From Bugula neritina (Eukaryota; Bryozoa; Gymnolaemata; Cheilostomatida; Bugulidae), in the NCBI GenBank assembly GCA_964035545.1, contig OZ037771.1, positions 12,094,980 to 12,158,979 of the forward strand: a stretch of DNA of 64,000 nt, given 5' to 3'. The notes below the pieces were generated by a model. The model did not search any database and had not been told where the DNA came from. It saw nothing but the letters and a program-made list of their open reading frames with translations. Positions 1-26,871 of the stretch are shown here, in pieces (the first letter of the stretch is position 1; each line of letters starts with the position of its first letter). The translations under genes were made by a program, and so were the position numbers.

Positions 1-513
1 CCAAAGAAAATGTTGAGAAATTGTCGGTAATATGGAGCAGTTTTATTTGGTTTTAATACGCAAAGATGAGACTTTGAAGTATTTGCAGTAGTTATTGTAA
101 AATGTTACCAGCTACCTTAACCATTATTTGTTGTGTTTGCATCACACAGTCATATGTTATGCAGGTTAAAATGCACTTTATTAGAGAAAATAATATTGAA
201 ATTCTTTTTAATCTCTGAAAGACGGGCAACTTGTATAGTTACCTGCCTATTAAGTAGATTTACCTGATGCTATGTTTTTGTGGCTTTTTTTAACAAATCT
301 AAAAAACTTCCAGTTTATTTCTATGGTTGAATGCAACCTTAAGATAAACCAAGTGGTACCAGATGTTATATAATGATGTAATGTGGGTATAGATAGCACA
401 GTTAGTGCAGACCGTCTTTGTATTGGTAAGCTATCTGCAGAAAAGTCATAGTCTCAAATGAATATGGCTGAGAGAAAGTTTGTTAGTATATATATTATTT
501 ATCTTACATTTAG
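1..513 (+). other. Intron of the GPCR gene (partial)
   Basis: AT-rich DNA with no exon I can support. It is taken as the intron before the last GPCR exon because it ends in a pyrimidine-biased acceptor at 513. Confidence 0.5.
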
Positions 514-775
514 GTACTGCTTTATGAGTAAGAAGTTTCGAGCTGCTTTCCTAACAGCGTTTAGATGTTCCAAGTTACACAGGAGATCAACGATCCAGAG
601 CACTCAAATCACGTACTGCGACAATAACGGGACGAACAACAATCACCCCCTCCTTCAACGACAAAGTTCTCGATCTAAGCGCCTGAGGTCCGTCTCAAGT
701 AATGGCAGCATCCAAATTATGAAACTGCCTTTGGAAAAGGAACTCTCAAATGGCAAAGGCGTTGCGTTTTTCTAA
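514..775 (+). CDS. Last exon of a class A (rhodopsin-like) GPCR, partial
   Basis: Only the 3' coding exon lies in the window. An acceptor (ACATTTAG) ends at 513, and the frame then opens with the residues YCFMSKKFRAAF. This matches the end of transmembrane helix 7 plus helix 8 of rhodopsin-family receptors, where an NPxxY motif runs into a basic amphipathic helix; the NPxx part would sit in the previous exon, left of the window. About 86 residues follow, rich in Ser, Asn, Arg and Gln, as expected for a cytoplasmic tail, and end at TAA 773-775. The exon begins with the third base of a codon. A class A receptor, perhaps for a neuropeptide or amine, is likely from the helix-8 pattern; the ligand cannot be told. 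Confidence 0.7.
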
Positions 776-782
776 TTTATTC

Positions 783-788
783 AATAAA
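783..788 (+). terminator. Polyadenylation signal AATAAA of the GPCR gene
   Basis: A canonical AATAAA lies 7 bases after the GPCR stop codon. It could be the cleavage signal, giving a very short 3' UTR, or one of several in this AT-rich DNA. Confidence 0.4.
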
Positions 789-1256
789 ACTTGCATGATC
801 GAATCAATTTGTACAAATACAATTACCACCCACTTGGGTAGACTGGTTACAAGATAAAGATTAGAATTTACAGTATTTTAAAGGCCACAATCCTTGTAAA
901 GTTACTATAATAGCTTTATGTGATTAATAATTAAATGTAATGTGCTTAATTTCTGTGCTCAAAACTAAATATTTTTATTGATTTGCTTCTGTATATTACT
1001 TTAATTATTTGACTGGTATATCATTTTATGCCACAAGTGTAGTTTGTATTTGATGTGTGAAATGCCTATATGTTTTAACCATGGACAATCTCTTAAATAT
1101 TGGTTTTCAAACTACTGAATAATATATTTTTTGTTAAAATCTATTTTTATAATTTGTCTCTCTGTAAACTTCTTTTATAGATGTCTATTTTATTTCAATT
1201 TATTTGATATATAAAGATTTTGGAAACCTGCATTGCAAACTTTTACATTGTATTGC

Positions 1257-1350
1257 ACCTTATATTACAGTATCTTATATTACAGCGCCTTATATTGTAG
1301 TACCTTATAATATTACTGTATTTTATATTACAGTATCCTATATTACAACA
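1257..1350 (+). repeat. Degenerate tandem repeat, about 15-bp unit
   Basis: Roughly six imperfect units resembling CCTTATATTACAGTA follow each other. The unit varies by a few bases and the array has no reading frame of interest. It sits in the spacer between the GPCR gene and the LRR receptor gene. Confidence 0.7.
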
Positions 1351-1768
1351 TCAACATCTTATATGACGTCATGCATGGTAGATGGGATTTATATAATATG
1401 TCTACTATCAGTAGATTTTATTTTCTGTAGACTTTTTAACTAAGTGTTTACTAAAAACAATAATTATATGGATCAAGGTTCTATATTGCATTATTTTGTA
1501 AAATATTAGATTACAACCCAAAAATTTGCCAGTAGTAGTTCACATTGTTACAACAGAGGTATACTTTGCAATAGTGATAATTCTTTCAGTTATTGCATTC
1601 ATGTTTTGGGGGAATTATATTGTACGTCTTAGTGTATGGGTCATCTAGTCTGTGTATGACAATATATATTATAATATAACATAGTAATATATAGTAATAA
1701 AATAGTAATATTTTACTATATACACAGTGCAATCCTATTGAGACATAATTAATATGTTTCTATTTGAT

Positions 1769-1905
1769 GGGATGGCCATTGGTGATGTTAGGAAGATCAT
1801 CCAGTCATAATTGCTCCTGTGCCCCATCTGAATAAATCCTTAGCCCACTAAAAAAACCTTTTCTATCAGGGGTTTCTCACAGAGATAGTGATTATAAAAC
1901 TTTGT
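1769..1905 (+). repeat. tRNA-derived SINE, 5'-truncated copy
   Basis: The stretch shares its body with the minus-strand element at 15927-16128: a GGTGATGTTAGGAAGA block, then CCAGTCATAATTGCTC, then a TCAGG.GTTTCTCACAG block. The tRNA-like head is missing here, so this copy is 5'-truncated. It is in plus orientation. Confidence 0.65.
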
Positions 1906-2422
1906 GGGTTTTTATTTAATTACATGATAGAAATGTGTGAATGCCATTGTAGTTTGTCACCCAAACCAATACTAACTATTTTATAAACTTCATACCATAC
2001 ACAAAATAAGGTGAATTTTAACATTTTCTGTTGCTAGCATGACTTTACTTTTGTAAACATAAATAAATTATATAGCTTTCTCTATTCACTTAGTCACTAA
2101 AACATTACATGATTATAATTCAATGGGGGAAACATCAATTACTAATATTAATAGCCTATAGTATCTTGATCTGCACAATCATATTACATGAAATTTCATT
2201 GGTTTTAATTTAAAACTTGTGTGTAATTCAATAATAGATTGCATAGCTTTATCAATAATCATAACATACAAGTCAGTTATTTGAACTATTCTAGGCTTGT
2301 AGAAAATTTCGATGATACATTTTTCAGAAATTACAATTAATATGGGATATCTACATAAATTTCGTTGAACCTTTTTTAGTGCATAATTGTTTAGAATCTA
2401 AAAAGCTGAGCTTGTCAATTAC

Positions 2423-2561
2423 CTTTCGGAAAGCAACGGTTGCTGTCGGAGACTATGACAGCAAAGCTGTTGTCAACAGGTTGGTTTCCTATGGTTTTTC
2501 CGGCAGCAATAATTTGACTCATCACTGCAGCTTTAGTTTCTCCAGAATATTCTTTATAAAG
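2423..2561 (-). CDS. Orphan coding-like exon, product unknown
   Basis: On the minus strand a TTAG acceptor at 2562-2565 is followed by 139 bases open in one frame, ending at a GTAATTG donor (2414-2422). The translation (LYKEYSGETKAAVMSQ...NSFAVIVSDSNRCFPK) has protein-like composition, with balanced Ala, Val, Lys and Asp, unlike the surrounding AT-rich noise. I found no partner exon on either side. It may be a lone internal exon of a long-intron gene, or a relic of a gene or transposon. I do not recognise the family. Confidence 0.35.
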
Positions 2562-3555
2562 CTAATGCCTTATTTTATACTATCTGCTTCAAAAGCAAAT
2601 AGTAAAGTGGGTTATTTTGCTGCTATGATCAAAGCTGTGTGTGTATTGTCTGCACATGTCTTATAACAGACCAAAACTCCAGAAATTTTACCATGTTGAT
2701 ACTCCAGTGTAAAATAATTGCGTATCACATGTGTAATACTTCAGCTATTGCTATAAGCCTACAAAATGTTGGTTGAATATTTTTAAGACTCATACAGTAG
2801 ATTAAACTGACTTGCACTGCAATTACTTAATATAAAACTTTATTCCCAAAAATGCGGTACCAAAATTGACTTATGCAAATTTGAGTTATATCTCTAATAA
2901 TAAACATATCTGCAAATGTATAAGTTTATAGTATTTCAACATTTAGTATGTGATTTAGACATTATAAGAAAAGATAAGTTTATTGCACATAAATGACTGC
3001 TTATTGACGGTAATTATGCTAAGATTTCAATTTAAACTGTCACATCTCTAAGTTATATTTGTTAGTTAAGGAGTAATTTATTCCCAGATATGGCAAGCAG
3101 TCCAACACAACTTACTTTGTATATGTCTGTAACTTAGCAACTGTTGGTTGTTATTGGAAAGCTTTAGGTTCATCAACCTAATTACATACACGTGCAACAA
3201 AGGGTAATTTTATGACCTAAAAGGTTAAAAAGTTACTTGCGAATGAATTATGTATGGTTAAATAATATTAAGCATTATTTCCTTGACATTTCCATTTTTC
3301 TTTACCATAATAATACAATACTTTGATAGTATACAAATAGCTAATAAGCAAAGATTTAAAATAAATTGTTGGGTAAAAGTGTAATACAAAAATACAGATA
3401 GCAAATGACTTTTAAATTAAATTATTGTAACAAACTTTAATATAATCGAAACTTATTTAGTTGAATAAAAAAACACTTGTACTTGTATATCATAGATATT
3501 TTGATTGTATGGCATTCTAATTTAAAGTTGTACTCAATATTGTATTTTGTTGAAG

Positions 3556-18548
<14,993 letters not shown>

Positions 18549-19571
18549 ACTTGCGGTTCCTAAGCTATAATATTGCAAATTATACAACAAAGCAAGAAAC
18601 CTGTTTGTAGTCTGTGGAGTATTGTAACATGTCAGTATTGCGTCGTTTCATACAAGATACAAGTGTTAAGTAAACCAGATCTTTACAGTAACATTGTTTT
18701 TTATAAGTTTTCAAGAATAATGATAATAAATATAAATTAAAGCTTCGAAACTAGTTAAAATTCCCTTAAACCCACTAACTGGGGTACTGTTGAGATGGCC
18801 CTCTAACTGTGTTGGCAACATAGCTTGAAAACTTCAAAGATTTATTTCAATAAGCATTTCCTAGTGTTAGCTATGACTCTAACAGAGTAGCTAATTTATT
18901 TACTTTATTAAACATCAGGTATTCAGATATATACAGGTCTCTTTACCCAATAGCATCCAACTTTTAACTATAATTCATGTTTCATAAAATCAAGTTATTT
19001 GAGTCTGAAGCGTAATGAACTAAGTCTAAACAATGAGGAGGTGTGTATTCATTACACATGTAGGAACTGATGTAAAAATAAAAGATATGTTTTAGTAGCA
19101 AAAAAGAAGTCCAAAAAGTAAATTTTGGTTGTTGATAATAATTGACGACATTTTCACTCCAAATCCTGTAGACAGCTGCATAAAGTTAGAATGTGATTTC
19201 TGCATTTATTTCAAGCACATTTGTATCCTAAAAATATAGCTCCAAGAATTCATTTGAAAGTTTAGAACTTTTATTTTGATAAAAAATCGACATGTTTTGC
19301 TTTTTGCAGTTTTTATCCAAAATAAGAATTTGGGATCAATCAAATACTTTTGGAAGTTTTTAAAGAATTGCTTTATTCTTAACTTTTGATTATGCTTATT
19401 TAGAGGAGATAAGCTTAAATGATTTACTCATAGAGCGAAAAATGCACAGAAAAATGCCAGCACAGTTCCAGTGGCTTTAAATTTTAAAATAAGTAAGACC
19501 ACAGGAAACATCACAGCCGTATAACTCTACAGACAAAAGTGTTTCATCAACCAATGACCTGTCATATCTTC
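18549..19571. other. Spacer between two convergent paralogues (3' UTRs)
   Basis: About 1 kb separates the two stop codons. It holds the 3' untranslated regions of both genes. Plus-strand AATAAA-like signals occur near 18722-18735. No other gene or clear repeat was seen. Confidence 0.6.
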
Positions 19572-22500
19572 CTATTCTGAAGTCTTTCTCATGAGTTCTA
19601 ACAGGGACTGCAACTGATCCGCTCGTGATGGTTCCCTTCTTAGCTGCTGGAGCTCTTTGTCTGAGTTTCTTCTCATGAAATAGAACACTCCCACGGCAAT
19701 GCCTACAGCCATCAAAACACAGTTTATAGTGTTATGCATGGTCTATAAGTAATATATCGAATTGGTGCCAAGTTTGATGTATAGCATTGTTTGGTTTAAA
19801 AGATTTTTGCTATTGTTTATTATTTGTCTTCAGTATTGCATAATAATTTTGCAAATTTAAACAATGATAAAAAAAATATAATTTAGACAGTTTCATGTAA
19901 TTCTCTAAATTTATACATAAAATGTAAAGAAAATTGCCTGCTCTGGGATTCAAACCCCAGACCTAAAACTTGCAAACTAGCCATTACCCCACATAACCTC
20001 TCATTCACACTTACCGTACCATACGCCGTAACAGCAAACATCAGCCATTTTTAATGTGTCCGGGCTGAAGTTTTTAAAGTTTGCTATTAGGTACAATCTA
20101 TGACACCTCATTGGACAATTATATCCAATGAGTTACCGAAAATATTTTGTTGTCCATTAGGAGCCCGCTGCAGCATTTTTGAATCAAGCAGTGCTTAATC
20201 CTAACACACCGCAACGCCGTACAGGAAGCTCAGACATTTGTAAAAATGGCTGATATTCGCTCTTCCGGCGTGCAGTACGACAAGTGTGAATGAGGGGTAT
20301 TATTATAGTAAATAAAGACTTGAATGTTTAATATAACACAGCTATTCTGAATAGACTGTGTAGTAACTCAGCAGTACCTGCAGAAACAACAATTAAAGCA
20401 ACAATAGCTATAGCAGCTGCAGACATTTTCCCGTTCAAGCTGCCAACAGTTAGGGAACCGAATGTTGCTGTGTTATTCCACTACAAAACAACCATAATAT
20501 TACCGAGTGAGGTTTTTATGGGTTGTATGCCAAAGAGTACATAATAATCATTATGTGTGACATAGGATAGTCACGGTAGTGATAACAAGATGCACCAGTT
20601 TTGCTGTGGGTGGTATGTTAACAATGAACATAGTAAAGATTATTTCAGCAAAAGTGCTTTGCTAGAGTAATGCATATTGAGATAAAGATAAGTGTTGACC
20701 AAAACAATTTTTTATTCTTTTTTCTCTTTTTTCTATATACTCACTAACACACACACATGCGCGCATACACATGCATACACACGCACTGCAATGCATTGCA
20801 TTGTATTACACTACACTGCATATAACATTTGCTTGTTGTTTTATGATTTTATTAATTTCTGTGTCAATAAAAGCAAGACTTGGTGTAGTAAGTAATTGAA
20901 TTTTACGATCATATATTCCACATTAAGATTTACTATTGATTCAGTATATAAAATCATTCTGGCTTTATTAAGTATGTTGTAGTTGTATAATGGTTGATTT
21001 TACCTGACTCCTACAAGCTCCAGTGACAGAACTAAACCAGACCGGCTCTGAACACAGACAGTAAGAAGTGTATAGTACTGGTCTTCTATCAACTTTTAGT
21101 ATAAAGTGCTTGTTGGCTAACAAATGACAACAATATTCTACAACTATTCATTCTTATAAATTATACGAAGGGATGTATTTAAAATAGCGTTGGAATTGAG
21201 ACCTTTTCAATCACATGGTCATTAAAGGCAGCTGTAACACTACATACCTGTTATTAACAGAAATTCACTTAAAATGTGTGAGCTAAACATAATATTAGCA
21301 GTGTTGCTTGCTTTGCTGTTTTTTCTTTGTATTGAAATTACAGTTGCAATTTAAAATTCCTTAGATAGTGACCGACATACATGTGAATATATATTAGCAA
21401 AGTAAAAAACTTAATGACTGCTTAGCCCATCTAAAAGGTTTACATGTTTACCTTAATTTAGACAAAATTCATAACATATTTAGATTACATAAACCATAAA
21501 TCAACTATAAGCTGAGATGTAGAGTTTGGTATTTCATCAGCTATAAAGCGAAGTTCAATCAAATTGTTGTGAAATAATTTTACCCCCACTGGGGATTCGT
21601 ACCCGAGACCTCTGGCTGGCAAGCAGGTGAGCTACCATTACACCACAGGAGCTACTGGGTAATCAGAGCACTACAGTTTTAGTGGATAAAGTGTGATTAT
21701 AAACTAGGAAATTTGATTTACCAGAACAGACCATGAGTGGGTGGATGCGACTGCATTCACCGCTAGTTTTACAAGGCACCAACCCAGGCAGACATCTTGG
21801 TGGTTCACCTCTCTTCTTGAAAGCTACTGACCCAGTTGGACATCCACATTCACCGTTTATACATATACTGTTGGGCATTTTCTCTCTGTAACATAGCTCA
21901 GAGATAAATAGGGTTAGCAAAAAGTTGTATTTCTTAATAGAACTTTCGAAGCCGACATGCTTAAATAACTGGCACTAAGTTTAATCGATGTTTTACATTT
22001 TCATCCTGTAAATGAATTTTTCAAGAATTTATTTATTGCTTGTACTTATAATTACTAGCCAATTGTTTTAAACAAATTTTCTTTTTTATTAAAAGTGTTC
22101 TTGCAATCAGAATGAAGAAAAGATGACTCACCGGCACCCTCGCACTGTACATACGGTGCCCGTGTAATTTGACGGTTTTGAGTTTAGATATCGATGTCGG
22201 AAGAAGAGTTCGCTGACTGGTGTACACTGATAACCAATGTAATCTGCCCACCCTGTTTTATTTACGTCACAATACGTATTGTACTTGTATGCGCAACGTT
22301 CTTCAACTACACACTTCAAGGGAGCCGTGCATTCTGGGCCATAGAAATCTTCTGTACATTCACATCGATCTACATACAAAGTAAACTTGTAGTCTTTTAG
22401 TATTTTTGCTTACTTTAAACTTTCTCAATAGACTTTTAATCCATAGCATTGTTTGCAATTTCAAAATGTCTGCTGTACTTTAACAGTGATTTGTTTATTT

Positions 22501-25500
22501 CCTTGGGAATAATTGGGAATTGATGTAATCAGCTACACTACCCTTTCTCAATTACAAACGATGTTACAATTGTACTAGTTTTTATCGTTCTGTAAGGAGT
22601 TACGCCTGGACTGGGTAGGCGCACACCGTAAACTTATTGAACTTGTTGCATTGCGTTCTCTCTTATATAGAAAGTGTCCATATTCTAAAGGGTGTCTTAG
22701 CTTCAGCGAACCCACAAAGTTTTGTGCATGCATCTAGCCAAATAGCGAATTATTACTAAACTATCTCATGACATGCTTATATGTAAGTATAGACACTTTT
22801 TCTGTATGATAATGAAATAGCCATTGATTCCAGGAAAGCTTCTAGTCTAAGGCAACAACACAGCTCTTACACTTTCTAAATGCTAAATTACTCAGCTAAT
22901 AGTTTACACATATACTAATTTGCAAACTATAAAAAATAGACAATAATATGACAAATTATAATAACATCGCAGTTTTTATTTAACTGCGCAAGTACAAATG
23001 GAAACAGTTTACTTACTCTTTACACATTTTCCTCCGTTCTGACACATAAAGAACTTATTGCAAAGTTTGACAGAACATTGGTAACCTCCCCAGCCTTCTG
23101 GACACACCAGCGGCTGACTCGTGAGATTGGTTTCACACAACAAGCCTGTCATTCCTGCAGGGCAATTGTCTAAAATAAAGTGGTGACATTGCTGTCATGC
23201 AGTGCCGTGGTTTCTGGTTTGGTGATATAAAAAAATGGAAAGAAAATGCAAGATCAGTTAGGATAAACAACAGAATTCTCAAACCCAAAAAACAGTGAGA
23301 GCAAAGAAAAAATGGTAGGAGTTGGGGAGAAGATAACTAACATAAGGCACGAAGTTTATTAGTACTCGTTTATTATTTAGTGAAATCAGTGTATGTTGAC
23401 AAAACTACACAAACAATTATAGGAAGTTTAAAAAAACTAACCGGATGTTAAAAGCTATGAAGCTTTTAGAATTAAGAAAATAATTTTACTCTTTACCTTA
23501 GCCAAATATAAATCATGCAAATTCTAAGTTTTGAGGAAAAATATGTAGAGAAATTGCATAAAAAGTAGCAAAGGCTTAAAATTCAAAAACTTGGGAGATG
23601 CTTTAGAGTTGAATGGCAGTTAGAAAGAAACCAAGACAAAAGAAGCGTGATATGGTGATATGTTGATATCTAACAGTGACCTTGGAGCTCACTGTTAGTC
23701 TATACTTACAGTAAACGTCATAGCTAGTCTAGACTAATAGTTCAGACTAGCTATGATGAAGATTGAGAAAAGTCTATATTATACTCAATGTGAAAGTTTA
23801 CACTCACATTGATAGTCTTCACTCACATGTAATAGTCTATACTAATAGTGATAGTCTATACTCAAAATGATAGTCTATACTAATAGTGATAGTTTATACT
23901 CACAGTAATAGTTAATAGTCTACACTCACAGTGATAGATATTGAGGAGAGTCTATACTCACTGTAACAGTTTGTTGAACAGAACCCATCTTTACCGCAGC
24001 AGAAGCTGAAGCCTCTGAAATATTTATCTGTACTCAGCTTTTTACAGTCAGATTTCTTGGAGCATTTGAAACCACAGTCGCCTACCCAAGATCTTTTTGA
24101 AAGTTCGGAGTCCTCAGGGGGTATGTCTGTTGACAATGAAATAAAACTTTTATATGAGAATCAAGGCTTCACAAGGCTGTAAACTTTAAAATGTAGCTTG
24201 CACCATTTACAAAAATATTAATTTTTTATTGCGTTTGAAAATAAGTTTACAATAACACTTAGGCAAGCAAGTAGCTAGTCACATTGATATATATTGAACA
24301 AAAGTTGCACCTTTTTTATTTTATGATAAGCGATTTATGCAAAATGCAACAAAAAATATCAGTAATTTTTATTATCTGGTTGGGCCCATAAATTTATATG
24401 GCTTTTGTTTTCAAGTTGTAAATTTTATGAAAAATGCACTATTTTTTTTAATTATTTATTCATCACATGATACTTGTTTAATAGATCTTTTCTGGTAACC
24501 ACAACAGCCATAAGATATGTAGGTAGCTATAACACATACATACAAACATAGCATGCATGTAGATTTACCACAATCTAAATGTTTAACTTCAAAAATTTAA
24601 CAACAATATCTTGTACATAACATTACAACCCGGCTGTAAATACTTACACGACCTTGAGATGGTCGAAAGATGTGCTAGACACATTTCTTTTCTGAGGCCT
24701 TTTCGGCTATATGGTGCTTTAATCTGGCACACTCCATAAAATGAGTTGCACTCCAGTACCTTATATTTACAAGTTTCTCCTTAAATAAACAAAATATAAA
24801 CATATTAATGTAAATCTAGCTACTGGTTTTAATGAGCTAAACCTCCTAAAGGTTTAGGACAATGCCAAACAAATAACAAACGCAGATCTCCATCAGCTGT
24901 TATACCTACTTTTAGTTGAGAAGTGTTTCCCGGGGCAAATGATGTTTCTAGATTGATATTCTACGCAATCCAAATTTGATGAGCAAATGGCTGATGGCAT
25001 AAGAGGATCACTAGCTGAGGCTGAAGCAAGAATCATCTAATTATACATGTGAAAACTATCTTGATAATAGACTCATGAAAATAATCAGGTTATTAACATA
25101 TGGGAGCCACTTTAAAACAAAAAATATCACGCAAGTTTATAGTGGCCATCCCTGTGAAAAACTAAGCTCCTCCCATTGTCCATAGCGTATGTTAGTAGCG
25201 TAGTAGGTAGATATCGCCAGGCCGAGTAGATGATGGACGCTACGCATTAGGATAACAGAATTTAATAAGAGAGAGCTGTCCTTTCGATATACTATGGTGA
25301 TACAACTCCGTACAGCCAGATATACATGGGGACACAACCCTTACAATATGTGACACAAGAGCAATTATGACTGAATGCTCTTCTTAACATCACCAATGTC
25401 TTTTTTTGGGGTGTGAACCTTTTACTTTGTGTTTAATAAGCAAACGCTCTAACCCTTAGACCACGGCTGATTCCACTTAAAACAATCAGAGTAATAATAT

Positions 25501-25841
25501 ACCTAAAACATTATTGTTGATGCATCAATTTTAAAACTTTTGCTGTTGCTGGGATTTGATCCCGAGATCCCTGCTTGCATGCAGGCGAGCTAACTATTAC
25601 ATCACAGAGACTGCTGGGTAAATTCAACGCTACATTGGTAAACTACACATTATTAAAGGCAAGATTTGAATGGTAACTTCAAATTTTTTTGAACTAAATG
25701 ACAGAATTAAATAGGCCCTATAAAATTTATTACCTGGTCGGCAGAGCGAAGTATCGGCATCACAGTAGTAAAACGGGTAATCTCTGTTTCCTTTAGCTGG
25801 TTGGGGACAAAATTTAGACTTGGCATAGTTGCAGCTCACAC
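19572..25841 (-). CDS. Paralogue of the LRR/EGF-like receptor lacking the LRR half, 10 exons
   Basis: Minus-strand exons in transcript order: 25734-25841, 24910-25014, 24648-24779, 23962-24126, 23017-23169, 22132-22369, 21722-21885, 21004-21116, 20378-20480, 19572-19702 (stop TAG). They match exons 14-23 of the gene at 3556-18548 one to one, in the same phases and with nearly the same sizes. Shared blocks include W-VGDCGF-CS--SDC, CP-GWGG-QCSVKLCNK-F, FYGPEC, a YC-CS-P block and a Gly/Ala-rich transmembrane helix (AAAIAIVALIVVSA). The about 470 visible residues are a Cys-rich stalk, one membrane helix and a tail of about 35 residues (RRNSDKELQQLRREPSRA). The first visible exon needs a donor upstream in phase 1. 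I found no signal peptide and no LRR exons up to 29 kb, so this is either a short-ectodomain gene with an unrecognised first exon or a 5'-truncated copy. The open frames argue against old decay. Confidence 0.75.
19931..19992 (-). repeat. tRNA-like SINE head
   Basis: The minus strand reads GTGGGGTAATGGCTAGTTTG...GTCTGGGGTTTGAATCCCAG, that is A-box and B-box spaced as in a tRNA. The acceptor stem does not fold well. It belongs to the second tRNA-derived family, also seen at 21583, 25546 and 47064. Confidence 0.55.
19997..20297. mobile_element. MITE with about 75-bp terminal inverted repeats
   Basis: The left end CCTCTCATTCACACTT and the right end AAGTGTGAATGAGGGG are inverted copies. The similarity runs on for about 75 bases (ACGCCG, ATCAGCCATTTTTA). 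It lies in the last intron of the short receptor paralogue, directly next to a tRNA-like SINE head. Flanking bases are TAA on the left and TAT on the right, so a clear target duplication cannot be shown. Confidence 0.75.
20740..20800 (+). repeat. CA-rich microsatellite
   Basis: An imperfect ACACAC/ACATGC tract lies in an intron of the short receptor paralogue. Confidence 0.6.
21583..21657 (-). repeat. tRNA-like SINE head (Gly/Ala-tRNA-like)
   Basis: The minus strand reads GCTCCTGTGGTGTAATGGTA, then GCTTGCCAGCC, then CGGGTACGAATCCCC. A- and B-box are clear and the T-arm can pair. The acceptor stem does not pair properly, so a working tRNA gene is unlikely. It sits between exons 21004-21116 and 21722-21885 of the short receptor paralogue. 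Confidence 0.6.
23690..23960 (+). repeat. Minisatellite of AGTCTATACTCACAGTGAT-like units
   Basis: Around ten imperfect copies of a roughly 19-bp unit run directly into the splice donor of the minus-strand exon 23962-24126. The donor itself (GTGAGTATAG on the minus strand) is one repeat unit. Confidence 0.8.
25134..25472 (-). repeat. tRNA-derived SINE copy interrupted by about 180 bp
   Basis: Minus-strand reading: a head with GTGGTCTAAGGGTTAGAGCG (25435-25465) and body to about 25345, then about 180 bp of unrelated GC-richer DNA, then the SINE end (TTTTTCACAGGGATGGCCAC) at 25134-25165. It belongs to the same family as 15927-16128. The interruption is an insertion or a composite element. It lies in the intron between the first two visible exons of the short receptor paralogue. 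Confidence 0.65.
25546..25622 (-). repeat. tRNA-like SINE head, degraded
   Basis: The minus strand reads GCAGTCTCTGTGATGTAATA and later GGGATCAAATCCCAG, equivalent to the copy at 21583-21657 with more changes. Confidence 0.55.
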
Positions 25842-26871
25842 CTGCAGTTCAAAGACTCTCCACATATTATTCCAATACTAGCAAACGTGTTTTGATATTG
25901 ATAAGGAAAACTTTTGCATGTACTATCTGAACGCTATTAGAGCCTGAGCAAAGGAATAACTGTATGGCTCAAATCAATTTGACAACATTCTCACTAAGAT
26001 TTCGACAATAGACAACTATTTGTTGATCAAATAATACACCATTTGTTATAAAAAATATTTCATCAACAATTAAAAAACAAATAAGACTGACTTTTGATAT
26101 AATATTTTTAGCTGAACTAAGAGTTTAAAAAGTTTCTTTCTGTAAGATATGACATACAGGGTTTTGGGCTAAGGACATAGGCTTCACCTGACGTATAGTA
26201 ACTAGTATGACATTGATTACCAATTGATACCATATTGTACATCTCGTATTTTCTGATCTGCATACGTTACACGGCCAGTGCATCACACGGCTTTTACGAC
26301 TGTCAGGGTCGATCCTCATTTTGCCATTTCGCGATATTAGCCGCAATAAACAATATATTTTCGTGCGATAACATCGACTGTCTAGGGCGCTACTGTTGAC
26401 GAATCAGAACAAAGAGAGCACATGAGTGCTGTAAACATGTACGTGTTGTTATGGTTACTAATGATGATCTGCTACGTAATTTTTGTAGTAGACAACTCTC
26501 ACAGAAATCATTAATTTGTCTTTTTATTATTTAGCTAACAACTTTTGCCTAGAAAAAAGCAAAGGTAAGGTGGCTCAAGCAATCCTGTATTTTTTTAGAA
26601 TGTTTTAGCTTAAATTCTGTTTGGTTTATCCTACTAGAATGTTACCTGCTGCAGCATCAACACTATCATTGCAAAACTATATCTACTTATAACAAAATCT
26701 TGATGCACATAGCAAAATTATCTACTTTATTGTGGCGGATGTGCAAGAGTTTGGAGTCATCTCATCAATTACACATAGCAACAGAAGAACACAATATAGA
26801 AATAACAGAAAGCCAAAGACAGTATACCTTTATTTTTAACCAAAAAAGAATTTTGTTAAACATTATATTGT
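25842..26871. other. Spacer upstream of the short receptor paralogue
   Basis: No LRR-type exon matches the larger paralogue here. A GC-richer patch at about 26200-26470 (with CGCGATATTAG and GGGCGCTACTG) looks promoter-like, but no TATA box or start exon could be fixed. Confidence 0.35.

Larger units (their letters stand above)
776..3555. other. AT-rich spacer, also candidate 5' region of the LRR receptor gene
   Basis: Apart from the tandem repeat, the SINE piece and the orphan exon listed separately, nothing recognisable is here. The first coding exon with the start codon of the downstream LRR receptor gene must lie in this stretch or further left, since the exon at 3556 starts in mid-codon and its in-frame upstream part has no ATG. 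I could not pick that exon. Confidence 0.5.
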
